Below are positions 26,732 to 35,757 of a DNA stretch of 64,000 nt, one piece after another (positions within the stretch are counted from its first letter, which is position 1; the number at the start of each line of letters is the position of its first letter). Both the position numbers and the translations under genes were made by a program. This stretch comes from Burkholderia diffusa (GTDB lineage Bacteria; Pseudomonadota; Gammaproteobacteria; Burkholderiales; Burkholderiaceae): the NCBI RefSeq assembly GCF_902499115.1, contig NZ_CABVPN010000013.1, positions 1 to 64,000 of the forward strand, written 5' to 3'. The notes beneath the pieces are model-generated. The model was not told where the DNA came from. It did no database searches and worked only from the letters and a program-made list of their open reading frames with translations.

Positions 26732-28237
26732 TTACTTCTGGATCGGGCGCGGGCGCACAGGCACGAACTGCGTGTTGTCGCCGCGCCGCACGAGCACCGC
26801 GACCGCCTTCTGCGGATCCAACTGCGCGGTCACGTCGGCGAACTGCTTCGCGCTCGTGATGTCGGTGTCGCCGACGCGCAGCACGATGTCGCCGCGCTGC
26901 AGGCCCGCACGGGCCGCCGGACCGTCGACGCCGTCGATCTGCACGCCATTCTTCAGCTTCAGCGACTTCAGCTGGTCAGCCGAAAGGTCGCTGACCGTCA
27001 AGCCGAGTGAATTGGCCTGGCGCGGCTTCTGCGGCACATTCTTGCGCTGCTCGGCCTTCGCCGTCGTCTCCGCCGGCGTCTCGGCGATCGTGATCGGCAC
27101 ATCACGCGCCTGACCCTTGCGCCACACGCTGACGGTCGCCTTGGTGCCCGGCTTCGTGTCGCCGACCATGCGCGGCAGATCCGACGCCGCATCGACCGGC
27201 CGGCCGTTGAACTTCAGGATGATGTCACCCGGCTGAATGCCCGCCTTGTCGGCCGGACCGCCCGGCTCGACGCTGCTGACGAGCGCGCCTTCCGCCTTCG
27301 GCAACCCGATCGAGTCGGCCACATCCTTCGTCACTTCGCCGATCGCCACCGCGATGCGGCCGCGCGTGACCTTGCCGGTCGCCTTCAGCTGGTCCGCCAC
27401 GCGCATCGCCTCGTCGATCGGGATCGCGAACGAAATGCCCATGAAACCGCCGGTGCGGCTGTAGATCTGCGAGTTGATGCCGATCACCTCGCCCTGCATG
27501 TTGATCAGCGGGCCGCCCGAGTTGCCGGGGTTCACCGCGACGTCGGTCTGGATGAACGGCAGGTAATCGCCCGTGTTGCGGCTCTTCGAACTCACGATGC
27601 CGGCCGTCACGGTGTTGTCGAGGCCGAACGGCGAGCCGATCGCGACGACCCACTCGCCGACGCGCACCTTGTTCGAATCGCCGATCGCGACGACCGGCAG
27701 ATTCGACGCCTGGATCTTGACGACCGCGACGTCCGTGCGGTCGTCGACGCCGACCAGTTTCGCCTTGAATTCGCGCTTGTCGGTCAACGTCACGTAGATG
27801 GTGTCAGCGTCGTCGACGACGTGCGCGTTGGTCATCACGTAGCCGTCCGCCGACACGATGAAGCCCGAACCGACGCCGCGGTTCTGCTCGGTGTCGGGCG
27901 GATTGTCTGGCGCCGGCGCGTTTTTCGGGTTGCCATTGCCGTTGCCGCCACCGCTACCGGGCGCCTGCGGCAGCGGAATGCCGAAGAAGCGCCGGAAGAA
28001 TTCCGACATGTCGCCGTTGTCGAAGCCCGGCGGGAGCACGCCGCGCGGCCCGGGCGTCGGCACGTTCGCGGTGGTTCGGATGTTCACGACAGCCGGCCCG
28101 ACCTTCTCGACCAGATCGGCGAAGTCGGGAAGACTGGCTGCAGGAGGCGTGACAGCGGCAGCGGTATGCGAGGCAAGCGGCAGGCAGGCAAACAGCACCG
28201 CCGCCGCGAACACTTTGCGCAGCGTGAGTTTCGTCAT
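26732..28237 (-). CDS. mucD: DegP/MucD-type periplasmic serine protease
   Basis: 501 aa with a signal peptide (about residues 1-27). Periplasmic protease and chaperone for misfolded envelope proteins. The catalytic triad is His in TNAHVVD, Asp in DDRTDVAVV and Ser in GNSGGPL. Two PDZ domains follow (about 290-385 and 410-495). A Gly/Asn-rich linker near residues 95-115 replaces part of the regulatory loop. It lies 16 bases after rseB, matching the algU-mucA-mucB-mucD order of Pseudomonas without mucC. Confidence 0.95.
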   Translation of the reverse strand: MTKLTLRKVFAAAVLFACLPLASHTAAAVTPPAASLPDFADLVEKVGPAVVNIRTTANVPTPGPRGVLPPGFDNGDMSEFFRRFFGIPLPQAPGSGGGNGNGNPKNAPAPDNPPDTEQNRGVGSGFIVSADGYVMTNAHVVDDADTIYVTLTDKREFKAKLVGVDDRTDVAVVKIQASNLPVVAIGDSNKVRVGEWVVAIGSPFGLDNTVTAGIVSSKSRNTGDYLPFIQTDVAVNPGNSGGPLINMQGEVIGINSQIYSRTGGFMGISFAIPIDEAMRVADQLKATGKVTRGRIAVAIGEVTKDVADSIGLPKAEGALVSSVEPGGPADKAGIQPGDIILKFNGRPVDAASDLPRMVGDTKPGTKATVSVWRKGQARDVPITIAETPAETTAKAEQRKNVPQKPRQANSLGLTVSDLSADQLKSLKLKNGVQIDGVDGPAARAGLQRGDIVLRVGDTDITSAKQFADVTAQLDPQKAVAVLVRRGDNTQFVPVRPRPIQK

Positions 28238-28253
28238 GTCGAAAGCCGTAGCG

Positions 28254-29306
28254 TTACTTGGAAGCCTTGTATTCTATGGCAGACGCGAACTGCTGCAACG
28301 TGGCCGGCGGCACTTCGCCGAGCACGGTGATCCAGTAGTCGCCGCGACGCTTCACGAGCACGTGGGTCGCGCCGGTGCTGCCTGCACCTTCCTTGCGCGT
28401 GTTCTTTTCGGCCGGCTCGATGAAGACGGAGATCGTCGCGAGGCCGTCGGTGAAGACGGCCTGATCGACCGGAATCGGCGGATCACCGGCGTCGCGCGCG
28501 GCCATCGGGCGGCGCACCTCGCGAATCTTCCGGAATCCGGCGATGGTCGGTGCGATCTGCCAGCCCTGCGCTTCCATGTCGACCGTCGCGACCGGCGGGC
28601 GGACGACCGTCCAGCCGCTCAGGTTGCGCATACCGGCCGCAATCGCGGATTTGTCGCCGGCCGTGCCGCCTGTCTGCACTTGCGAAAATGCGACCTGCTC
28701 GAGCACGTGATCGCTCGCATCGAGCGTCTGCGAACGCAGCAGCAGCCCGGTGCGGGTGTCGGCCCACAGCTTGTACGTGAACCGGTACGCATCCTTCGGT
28801 ACGAGTTCGACCACTTGCGCATCGACTCCGGCCACACGGTCCTTGCCGAGCAGCTTCGCGTCATAAACGGACATCACGTGCTCGCCGCCCGCGCCGAGCA
28901 ATGCAGGGAACGAATCGCGCGTCTGGCGGCGCTCGACCACGCACAACTTGCGCTCGGGAACGAACGTGTACAACTCGTCGTTGTGCCGCAGAACCTTGCG
29001 CGGCTTGCCGTCGAGCGATTCGATCCGCTCGAACTCGCCGTCGCGGGACGCCACGTGCGCGATACGCGACGACTGGACATAGCCGCCGCGCTGGTAGACG
29101 AACGTACCCTCGTAGCTCTGCTGCTGCGCCGCCTGCTGGATGCGATCGAGCCAATCCGCCGCACCCTTGCGGGTCGCGACGGGATCGTCCGGTTGCTGGG
29201 CGCTGGCTGTGAGGGATTGGACGGACAACAGGGCGGCTGCGCAAAGCAGGAGGGCCGGCAGCCGCTTCCATCCGGAGATGGCGTGATTCAACTGCAATGT
29301 CCGCAT
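28254..29306 (-). CDS. rseB: Sigma-E regulatory protein RseB/MucB
   Basis: 350 aa with a signal peptide ending near ASA-QQ (about residue 36). RseB binds the periplasmic face of RseA, shields it from DegS and senses mislocalised lipopolysaccharide or lipoprotein. The N-terminal LolA-like domain contains YEGTFVYQRGGYVQSSRIAH, and the C-terminal domain contains GATHVLVKRRGDYWITVLGEVP. Five bases separate it from rseA. Confidence 0.93.
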   Translation of the reverse strand: MRTLQLNHAISGWKRLPALLLCAAALLSVQSLTASAQQPDDPVATRKGAADWLDRIQQAAQQQSYEGTFVYQRGGYVQSSRIAHVASRDGEFERIESLDGKPRKVLRHNDELYTFVPERKLCVVERRQTRDSFPALLGAGGEHVMSVYDAKLLGKDRVAGVDAQVVELVPKDAYRFTYKLWADTRTGLLLRSQTLDASDHVLEQVAFSQVQTGGTAGDKSAIAAGMRNLSGWTVVRPPVATVDMEAQGWQIAPTIAGFRKIREVRRPMAARDAGDPPIPVDQAVFTDGLATISVFIEPAEKNTRKEGAGSTGATHVLVKRRGDYWITVLGEVPPATLQQFASAIEYKASK

Positions 29307-29311
29307 CGGGT

Positions 29312-29929
29312 TTATTGGCCTGGCGTGGTGGTCACGGCAGCGCGGATCAGCGGCATCGAGCCCGTGACGACGGGCTGCTGCGCGAATTGCTGGTGCGCTT
29401 CAAGGTATTGGTCGAGACTTGCGTCGCGGATGATGTTGACGTCCTGCAGACCCGGCTGCGCCGATGCCTGCGCAACCGTCACGCGCTGCAGGTTGCCGTT
29501 CTGCGGTGCGCCTGTCGATGCGACCTGGACGGCGCCCGGCGCGCCGGCCGTCTGCATCTGCGGGACGACGATCCACGTCAGCGTGGCGGCCGCGGCGGCC
29601 ACCGCGAACGCGGGCACGACTCGCCGGCGCAGCGACAGCAGTTTGCGCGCGACCGGCGCGGCGGCCGGCGCGAGCAGGTGCGGCTCGCTTTCGAGCGCGG
29701 CCGACATGCGCGCGGTGAACGCGACGCTCAGCGCGGGCGACAGCGCGAGCTCGTCCGAGCGCAGCGCATCGCCGATCAGGTGGTAATGGGCCCACGCAGC
29801 GCGATCCGCGCGGTCGAGCTCAGCCAGAAACTGCCCGTGATCCGGGCCGTCGAACAGTTCACCGTCGACCAGAGCGGAAAGGCGCTCGCCGCGCGAGCAC
29901 GCCTGCGACTGCGTATTGACCGACCCCAT
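29312..29929 (-). CDS. rseA: Anti-sigma-E factor RseA/MucA
   Basis: 205 aa from the ATG at 29929, chosen because GGGGAG lies four bases upstream; an in-frame ATG at 29941 has no site. The cytoplasmic N-terminus (about 1-85) carries the zinc-less anti-sigma fold: RLSALVDGELFDGPDHGQFL and WAHYHLIGDALRSDEL bind sigma-E. A single membrane span follows (VVPAFAVAAAAATLTWIVV, about 107-125), then a periplasmic tail seen by RseB and the site-1 protease. Located between rpoE and rseB. Confidence 0.92.
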   Translation of the reverse strand: MGSVNTQSQACSRGERLSALVDGELFDGPDHGQFLAELDRADRAAWAHYHLIGDALRSDELALSPALSVAFTARMSAALESEPHLLAPAAAPVARKLLSLRRRVVPAFAVAAAAATLTWIVVPQMQTAGAPGAVQVASTGAPQNGNLQRVTVAQASAQPGLQDVNIIRDASLDQYLEAHQQFAQQPVVTGSMPLIRAAVTTTPGQ

Positions 29930-30017
29930 GATGCTCCCCATCTTGCACACACCCCGTCGTGACTTCACGACTCTATCCGTAACTAGACCCCGACCCGCGT
30001 CGTTGCGCCCGTCGCGC

Positions 30018-30617
30018 TTACCAGCGCTTGCCTTCGGGCGTATCGAGCAGCGGACGCAATTTCGCAGCAATTGCCTCGCGCGCCCGGAAGATCCGCGACC
30101 GGACCGTCCCAATCGGACAATCCATCATTTCCGCGATCTCTTCGTAGCTCAGGCCCTCGATCTCGCGCAGCGTGATCGCCTGGCGCAGTTCTTCGGGCAG
30201 GACGGCCATTGCAGCGTTGACCGTCTCGGCAATCTGCTTGCTCATCAACATCGACTCAGGCGTGTTGATATCCCTTAGTTGGTCTGCGTCGGAGAAAGTT
30301 TCCGCTTCCTCGGCATCGGCCTCGGTGGAGGTCGGTGCCCGGCGGCCCTGCGTCGCAAGGTAGTTCTTCGCCGTATTGACGGCAATCCGGTACAACCACG
30401 TGTAGAACGCCGACTCGCCGCGAAATTGCGGCAGCGCACGATACGCCTTGATGAACGCGTCCTGGGCCACATCCTCGACCTCGGCGGGATCCCGCACGAG
30501 GCGCGAGATCAACCGAATGATCTTGCGGTGGTATTTGGAGACCAGGAGTTCGAACGCTGCCTTGTCGCCTTTCTGTACGCGCTCGACCAGAGCCTGATCG
30601 ATTTCTTTTTCACTCAC
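30018..30617 (-). CDS. rpoE: RNA polymerase sigma-E factor RpoE/AlgU
   Basis: 199 aa ECF sigma factor for envelope stress. Region 2 (DPAEVEDVAQDAFIKAYRAL, FYTWLYRIAVN) and region 4 (LREIEGLSYEEIAEMMDCPIG, GTVRSRIFRARE) are intact. The start is GTG. Upstream on the minus strand a GGAAC element (30669-30665) and a TACAAT (30662-30657) lie 40-50 bases before the start. GGAAC is the hallmark of sigma-E -35 boxes, so autoregulation is possible, but the matching -10 (TCtGA-like) is poor. The downstream order is rseA-rseB-mucD. Confidence 0.97.
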   Translation of the reverse strand: MSEKEIDQALVERVQKGDKAAFELLVSKYHRKIIRLISRLVRDPAEVEDVAQDAFIKAYRALPQFRGESAFYTWLYRIAVNTAKNYLATQGRRAPTSTEADAEEAETFSDADQLRDINTPESMLMSKQIAETVNAAMAVLPEELRQAITLREIEGLSYEEIAEMMDCPIGTVRSRIFRAREAIAAKLRPLLDTPEGKRW

Positions 30618-30708
30618 CTGACAAATCCGTTAACTAGGGATGCAACGCGGAGCGTTATTGTAGCGTTCCGGCGCCGGGCGCTGGTTACGGTCGGTAACTG
30701 CGCCACCG

Positions 30709-31173
30709 TCATGCCCGCCCCGCCGTGCCCGCGGTACGCGCCAGCACGGACAGCGCGCTGAACGACGCGGCATCGAGCGCATCGGCCGGGATCAGCAGCG
30801 GCCGGGCGCGCCGGGCGCCCTGCCCGACCGACAGCACGAGCAGCAGGCTGCTCCAGTGTGCATGGCCGGTCACGCGGCCCCGGGCCAGCAAGCGCCCGGT
30901 GCGGCCAAACGCCGCAATCTCCCCGAATGCATCGATCCGCAGCTCGGCCGGCAGCCGACGGGCACAGGCCCGCGCGGCACACGCGGCAAGCAGCGCAGCC
31001 GTCGCCGCGGACACGCACGCGCCGGCGGCAGCACCGGCCCGCGGCGCCCAGAACAGGTACGCGGACGCGGCAGCCGCCGCGACGAACACGGCCAACGCGA
31101 CATACGACACGGCCGAGGCCCGCAACGCAAAGCGCTGCGGACGCCCGGCCGGAGCATCGAATGGACTCGTCAA
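30709..31173 (-). CDS. Small membrane protein, YgfX-like
   Basis: 154 aa beginning with TTG 11 bases after the fabF stop; no in-frame ATG exists, so the start is uncertain. Two hydrophobic segments (about 20-43 and 46-66) are followed by a soluble part reading WSSLLLVLSVGQG and RPLLIPADALDAASFSALSVLAR. That ending resembles the YgfX family (a charged-to-hydrophobic Asp/Phe/Leu pattern after a membrane hairpin). YgfX is normally beside sdhE, which is not the case here. It is probably the last gene of the fatty-acid operon. Function unknown. Confidence 0.65.
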   Translation of the reverse strand: MTSPFDAPAGRPQRFALRASAVSYVALAVFVAAAAASAYLFWAPRAGAAAGACVSAATAALLAACAARACARRLPAELRIDAFGEIAAFGRTGRLLARGRVTGHAHWSSLLLVLSVGQGARRARPLLIPADALDAASFSALSVLARTAGTAGRA

Positions 31174-31184
31174 GCGATTCGGCG

Positions 31185-32417
31185 TCAGACGCGCTTGAAC
31201 ACCAGCGTGCCGTTGGTACCGCCGAAGCCGAAGTTGTTCTTCACGGCAACGTCGATCTTCATGTCACGCGCGGTATTCGCGCAGTAATCGAGATCGCACT
31301 CGGGGTCCTGGTTGAAGATGTTGATGGTCGGCGGCGACACGTTGTTGTGCAGCGCCAGCACCGTGAACACCGACTCGAGACCGCCCGCGCCACCCAGCAG
31401 GTGGCCCGTCATCGACTTCGTCGAGTTCACGACGAGCTTGTACGCATGCTCGCCGAAGGCCGCCTTCACCGCGTCGGACTCGTTCTTGTCGCCGAGCGGC
31501 GTCGACGTGCCGTGCGCGTTCAGGTACTGAACCTCGTCCGCGTTCAAGCCGGCGTCGCGCAGTGCCGCAACCATGCAGCGGCGCGGACCGTCCATGTTCG
31601 GCGCGGTCATGTGGTACGCATCGCCAGTCATGCCGAAGCCCGAGACTTCCGCATAGATCTTCGCGCCGCGCGCCTTCGCCGCCTCGTATTCCTCGAGCAC
31701 CATGACGCCTGCACCCTCGCCCAGCACGAAGCCGTCGCGGTCCTTGTCCCACGGACGGGACGCAGTGGCCGGATCGTCATTGCGGGTCGATAGCGCACGC
31801 GCAGCCGCGAAGCCGCCGATGCCGAGCGGCGACACCGTCGATTCGGCGCCGCCCGCGACCATCACGTCGGCGTCGCCGGCCTGGATCAGGCGCGCCGCGA
31901 GGCCGATGCTGTGCAGACCGGTCGTGCAGGCCGTCACGGCCGCGAGGTTCGGGCCCTTCAGGCCGAACATGATGCTCAGGTGACCCGAGATCATGTTGAT
32001 GATCGAACCCGGCACGAAGAACGGCGAGATCCGGCGCGCGCCGCGATCGACGTAGGTCTGGTGCGTGTCTTCGATCATCGGCAGGCCGCCGATGCCGGAG
32101 CCGACCAGCACGCCGATGCGTTCCGCATTGGCTTCGTTCACTTCGAGGCCGCTGTCCCGGATTGCCTGGACGCCGGCTGCGATGCCGTAATGGATGAACG
32201 TATCCATGTTGCGGGCTTCCTTCGCCGGAATGTACTCCTCGGCGCTGAAACCCTTCACCTCACCCGCGAAATGCACGGCAAGGTTCGACGGATCGAACTT
32301 CGTGACGGTGGCGATGCCGGACCTGCCGGCGACGAGATTGGCCCAGCCGTCGGCAACATTATTGCCAACAGGCGAAATCAGCCCCAGGCCTGTAACGACA
32401 ACACGACGGCGGCTCAC
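31185..32417 (-). CDS. fabF: 3-oxoacyl-[ACP] synthase II
   Basis: 410 aa from a GTG at 32417 with GAGG five bases upstream; the frame continues 11 codons further but lacks a site. FabF elongates acyl-ACP with malonyl-ACP and favours conversion of C16:1 to C18:1. The Cys-His-His triad is in VTACTTGL, NAHGTSTPLGD and KSMTGHLLGGAG. It follows acpP in the same orientation. Confidence 0.96.
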   Translation of the reverse strand: MSRRRVVVTGLGLISPVGNNVADGWANLVAGRSGIATVTKFDPSNLAVHFAGEVKGFSAEEYIPAKEARNMDTFIHYGIAAGVQAIRDSGLEVNEANAERIGVLVGSGIGGLPMIEDTHQTYVDRGARRISPFFVPGSIINMISGHLSIMFGLKGPNLAAVTACTTGLHSIGLAARLIQAGDADVMVAGGAESTVSPLGIGGFAAARALSTRNDDPATASRPWDKDRDGFVLGEGAGVMVLEEYEAAKARGAKIYAEVSGFGMTGDAYHMTAPNMDGPRRCMVAALRDAGLNADEVQYLNAHGTSTPLGDKNESDAVKAAFGEHAYKLVVNSTKSMTGHLLGGAGGLESVFTVLALHNNVSPPTINIFNQDPECDLDYCANTARDMKIDVAVKNNFGFGGTNGTLVFKRV

Positions 32418-32579
32418 GGTAACCTCTTTTCCATTGGATGACAAAAACAAAAGCCACAGTGGCCACAGGAACCAGCCCTGCGAGCCCTGTGGCTGTTAGT
32501 CCGTCCGGCGCGGTTGCCGGCAGGATGGCGCGTCAAACGCGAAGATCGCGGCGACGTGGCAGACAAGCGCGAAAGGCGC

Positions 32580-32819
32580 TTACGCCTTGACGTTTGCGCG
32601 AGCGTAGTCGATCGCTTGCTGAACGGTCGTGATCTTCTCTGCTTCTTCGTCCGGGATTTCCATGCCGAACTCGTCTTCGAGCGCCATCACCAGTTCGACC
32701 GTGTCGAGCGAGTCCGCGCCCAGGTCGTTCACGAACGATGCTTCGTTCTTGATCTCGGCTTCTGCGACGCCCAGTTGCTCAGCGACGATCTTCTTGACAC
32801 GTTGTTCGATGTTATCCAT
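32580..32819 (-). CDS. acpP: Acyl carrier protein
   Basis: 79 aa, acidic. The phosphopantetheine attachment Ser is in [10 protein letters not shown] (Ser37). CGGAGGGG four bases before the ATG is an unusually strong ribosome-binding site, in keeping with the abundance of ACP. It has its own extended -10 promoter inside the fab cluster. Confidence 0.98.
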
Positions 32820-32858
32820 TACCCCTCCGAGGGAAAGTTCAGATTTACAAGTGCGCGC

Positions 32859-32867
32859 ATTTTATCA
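32859..32867 (-). promoter_or_regulatory. Extended -10 promoter of acpP
   Basis: On the minus strand TGATAAAAT (32867-32859) forms an extended -10 (TGnTAAAAT) 40 bases before acpP. The -35 region is weak, which is common for extended -10 promoters. Confidence 0.6.
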
Positions 32868-32963
32868 GGTTTGCTGACGCCAAAACGCGCGTTGGCTTGA
32901 TGGTCGATCAAGCGCCTATCCGCCTGAAAAACGGGATACGGCGCGGATGGTAAACGAAAACCG

Positions 32964-33713
32964 TTACGACATGTACATGCCGCCGTTCACGTGCAGCGTC
33001 GTGCCGGTGATGTAACCGGCCTGCGGCGATGCGAGGAACGCGACGGCATGGGCAATGTCTTCCGGGCTGCCGAGGCGGCCGAGCGGAATCTGGGTCTTGA
33101 GCGCGGTCTGCTGTTCTTCCGGCAGCGTCTTCGTCATGTCGGTGTCGATGAAGCCCGGCGCGACGCAGTTCACCGTGATGCCGCGGCTGCCGATCTCGCG
33201 CGCGAGCGCACGGGTCATGCCCGCGACGCCGGCCTTCGCGGCAGCATAGTTGACCTGCCCCGGGTTGCCGGCCGAACCGACCACCGACGTGATGTTGATG
33301 ATACGGCCGCCGCGGGCCTTCATCATCGGGCGCAGCACTGCACGCGACAGGCGGAACACCGACTTCAGGTTGGTGTCGATCACCGCGTCCCAGTCCTCGT
33401 CCTTCATCCGCATCGCGAGCTGGTCCTGCGTGATCCCGGCGTTGTTGACGAGCACGTGGAGCGCGCCGAATTCCTTCACGGTCGCGTCGATCAGCGCTTC
33501 GGCCGCCGCCGCGTCGTTGACGTTCAGCACCGCGCCGCGGCCCGTCACGCCCGCTTCCGCGAACCCTGCGGTAATCGCGGCGGCGCCCGATTCGCTCGTC
33601 GCCGTGCCGATCACCGTCGCGCCCAGGCGCGCGAGTTCGAGCGCGATCGCCCGGCCGATGCCGCGAGACGCGCCGGTCACGATCGCGACCTGTTTATCGA
33701 GAGTCTTTTCCAT
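32964..33713 (-). CDS. fabG: 3-oxoacyl-[ACP] reductase
   Basis: 249 aa short-chain dehydrogenase. It reduces beta-ketoacyl-ACP with NADPH. The nucleotide motif is TGASRGIG (about 14-21), NNAG is at about 88-91, and the Ser-Tyr-Lys catalytic set is in TSVVGSAG and YAAAKAGV. It lies 36 bases after fabD. Confidence 0.96.
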   Translation of the reverse strand: MEKTLDKQVAIVTGASRGIGRAIALELARLGATVIGTATSESGAAAITAGFAEAGVTGRGAVLNVNDAAAAEALIDATVKEFGALHVLVNNAGITQDQLAMRMKDEDWDAVIDTNLKSVFRLSRAVLRPMMKARGGRIINITSVVGSAGNPGQVNYAAAKAGVAGMTRALAREIGSRGITVNCVAPGFIDTDMTKTLPEEQQTALKTQIPLGRLGSPEDIAHAVAFLASPQAGYITGTTLHVNGGMYMS

Positions 33714-33749
33714 GAATCGAATATCCGTCTCTTGAGGAAAGGCGCCGCG

Positions 33750-34682
33750 TCAGGCGGTCGCCAGCTTCAGTGCTTCGTCGAGCGAAGCCGGATCGAACAC
33801 CGATACGCCGACCAGGTTGCCGTCGATGCGCTTCGTCAGGCCCGACAGCACCTTGCCCGGACCGCATTCGATCACGTGCGTGACGCCCGTGCCCGCGATG
33901 TGCTGCACGCATTCGACCCAGCGCACCGGGCCCGCGGCCTGGCGCACCAGCGCGTCCTTGATCGCGGCCGGATCGCTGGTCACCGCGACGTCGATGTTGT
34001 TGACGACCGGAATCTGCGGCGCCTTCACGTCGACGTTCGCGAGATAGTCGCGCAACTGGTCCGACGCCGGCTTGAGCAGCGACGAATGGAACGGCGCCGA
34101 CACGGGCAGCGGCAACGCGCGCTTCGCGCCCTTCGCCTTCGCGATCTCGCAGGCCTTCTCGACGGCCGCCTTCGCGCCCGCGATCACGACCTGCGCCGGA
34201 GCGTTGAAGTTCACGGCTTCGACGACGCCCGCTTGCGCGGCTTCGACACACACCGCGCGCACCGTGTCGTCATCGAGACCCAGGATCGCGGCCATGCCGC
34301 CCTCGCCGACCGGCACGGCCGTCTGCATCGCCTGCGCGCGGAAGCGCACGAGCGGCACTGCGTCCTTGAACGCGATCGCGCCCGCGGCGACGAGCGCCGT
34401 GTATTCGCCGAGGCTGTGGCCCGCGACGATCGACGGGGCCGGGCCGCCGGCCTGCTGCCATGCGCGGTAGCACGCGTAGGCGGCCGTCAGCATCACGGGC
34501 TGCGTGTTGGTGGTCAGATTCAGTTCTTCGGCCGGACCTTCGGCGATCAGCTTGCCGAGATCCTGATTGAGTGCATCGGATGCTTCCTGAAGCGTCTCGC
34601 GCACGACGGCCAGATCGGCGAATGCGTTGAGCATGCCGACCGACTGCGAGCCCTGCCCCGGAAAAACGAATGCAAATTTCAT
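33750..34682 (-). CDS. fabD: Malonyl-CoA:ACP transacylase
   Basis: 310 aa from the ATG at 34682. It loads malonate on ACP. FVFPGQGSQ at the N-terminus, the nucleophile in GHSLGEYTAL (Ser about 92) and QVVIAG are present. Upstream in-frame sequence to 34805 lies over the fabH end and is not part of the gene. Confidence 0.97.
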   Translation of the reverse strand: MKFAFVFPGQGSQSVGMLNAFADLAVVRETLQEASDALNQDLGKLIAEGPAEELNLTTNTQPVMLTAAYACYRAWQQAGGPAPSIVAGHSLGEYTALVAAGAIAFKDAVPLVRFRAQAMQTAVPVGEGGMAAILGLDDDTVRAVCVEAAQAGVVEAVNFNAPAQVVIAGAKAAVEKACEIAKAKGAKRALPLPVSAPFHSSLLKPASDQLRDYLANVDVKAPQIPVVNNIDVAVTSDPAAIKDALVRQAAGPVRWVECVQHIAGTGVTHVIECGPGKVLSGLTKRIDGNLVGVSVFDPASLDEALKLATA

Positions 34683-34767
34683 ATCGTCCCCAATTGAATC
34701 GATTCGGACGGCGCGCGCGAACGGCGCGCCGGTTCGGGATCCGCGCGCAGCCATTGCGCGCCGCGGA

Positions 34768-35757
34768 TCAGTAGCGGAAGACGGATGCGCCCCACGTGAA
34801 GCCACCGCCGACGCCTTCGATCAGCACGTGCTGACCGCGCTGGATGCGGCCGTCGCGCACCGCGGTGTCGAGCGCCAGCGGGATCGACGCAGCCGACGTG
34901 TTGCCGTGCTGGTCGACCGTCACGACCATGCGCTCCTGCGGCAGGCCGAGCTTGCGGCAGGTGCTGGTCATGATGCGGATGTTGGCCTGGTGCGGAATCA
35001 GCCAGTCGATCTGCTCCGGCGCGAGATTCGCCTTGGCGAGCGCCTCGATCGCGACCTTTTCGAGCACGTTGACCGCGAGCTTGAACACGGCCTGCCCGTC
35101 CATGTACAGGAACGCGCTGCCGTCGATCACGCCGCGATTGACGTTGCCCGGTGTGCAGAGGATGTTCGAATAACTGCCGTCTGCGTGCAGCGCGCTGCCG
35201 AGCACGCCCGGCTCTTCCGATGCGGACAGGATCACCGCGCCCGCGCCGTCGCCGAACAGCACGCAGGTCGTCCGGTCCTTGAAATCGAGAATGCGCGAGA
35301 ACGTCTCCGCGCCGACGATGAGCGCCGTGCGGTGCTGGCCACTGCGGATGAAGCTGTCTGCCGTCGCCATCGCATAGGCAAAGCCGGAGCACACGGCCTG
35401 CACGTCGAATGCCGCGCCGCCGTTCTTGATGCCGAGCTTGTTCTGCAGCAGGCACGCCGTGCTGGGAAACACGAAATCGGGTGTCGAAGTCGCGACGATG
35501 ATCAGGTCGATCGACTGCGGATCGATACCGGCCATTTCGATCGCACGACGCGACGCCTCGAGCGCGAGGTCGCTCGTCGTGACGTCCGGTGCGGCGAAGT
35601 GACGCGCATGGATGCCCGTGCGCGCAACGATCCACTCATCGCTCGTCTCGATGCCTTCCTTCGCGAGTCGATCGGCAAGCTGCTGGTTCGTGACGCGGTC
35701 GGGCGGCAGATAGCTGCCCGTGCCGAGCACGCGGGAATAGAGAGTCGATTGGGCCAT
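34768..35757 (-). CDS. fabH: 3-oxoacyl-[ACP] synthase III
   Basis: 329 aa. It starts fatty-acid synthesis by condensing acetyl-CoA with malonyl-ACP. The catalytic Cys is in AVCSGFAYAM, His in IPHQANIRI and Asn in DQHGNTSAAS. Its ATG immediately follows the plsX stop codon with no gap, so the two are translationally linked. Confidence 0.97.
   Translation of the reverse strand: MAQSTLYSRVLGTGSYLPPDRVTNQQLADRLAKEGIETSDEWIVARTGIHARHFAAPDVTTSDLALEASRRAIEMAGIDPQSIDLIIVATSTPDFVFPSTACLLQNKLGIKNGGAAFDVQAVCSGFAYAMATADSFIRSGQHRTALIVGAETFSRILDFKDRTTCVLFGDGAGAVILSASEEPGVLGSALHADGSYSNILCTPGNVNRGVIDGSAFLYMDGQAVFKLAVNVLEKVAIEALAKANLAPEQIDWLIPHQANIRIMTSTCRKLGLPQERMVVTVDQHGNTSAASIPLALDTAVRDGRIQRGQHVLIEGVGGGFTWGASVFRY

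Noticed and set aside
30657..30669. Definite sigma-E promoter for rpoE
   Set aside because: GGAAC is present but the matching -10 is poor, so it is mentioned only in the gene entry.
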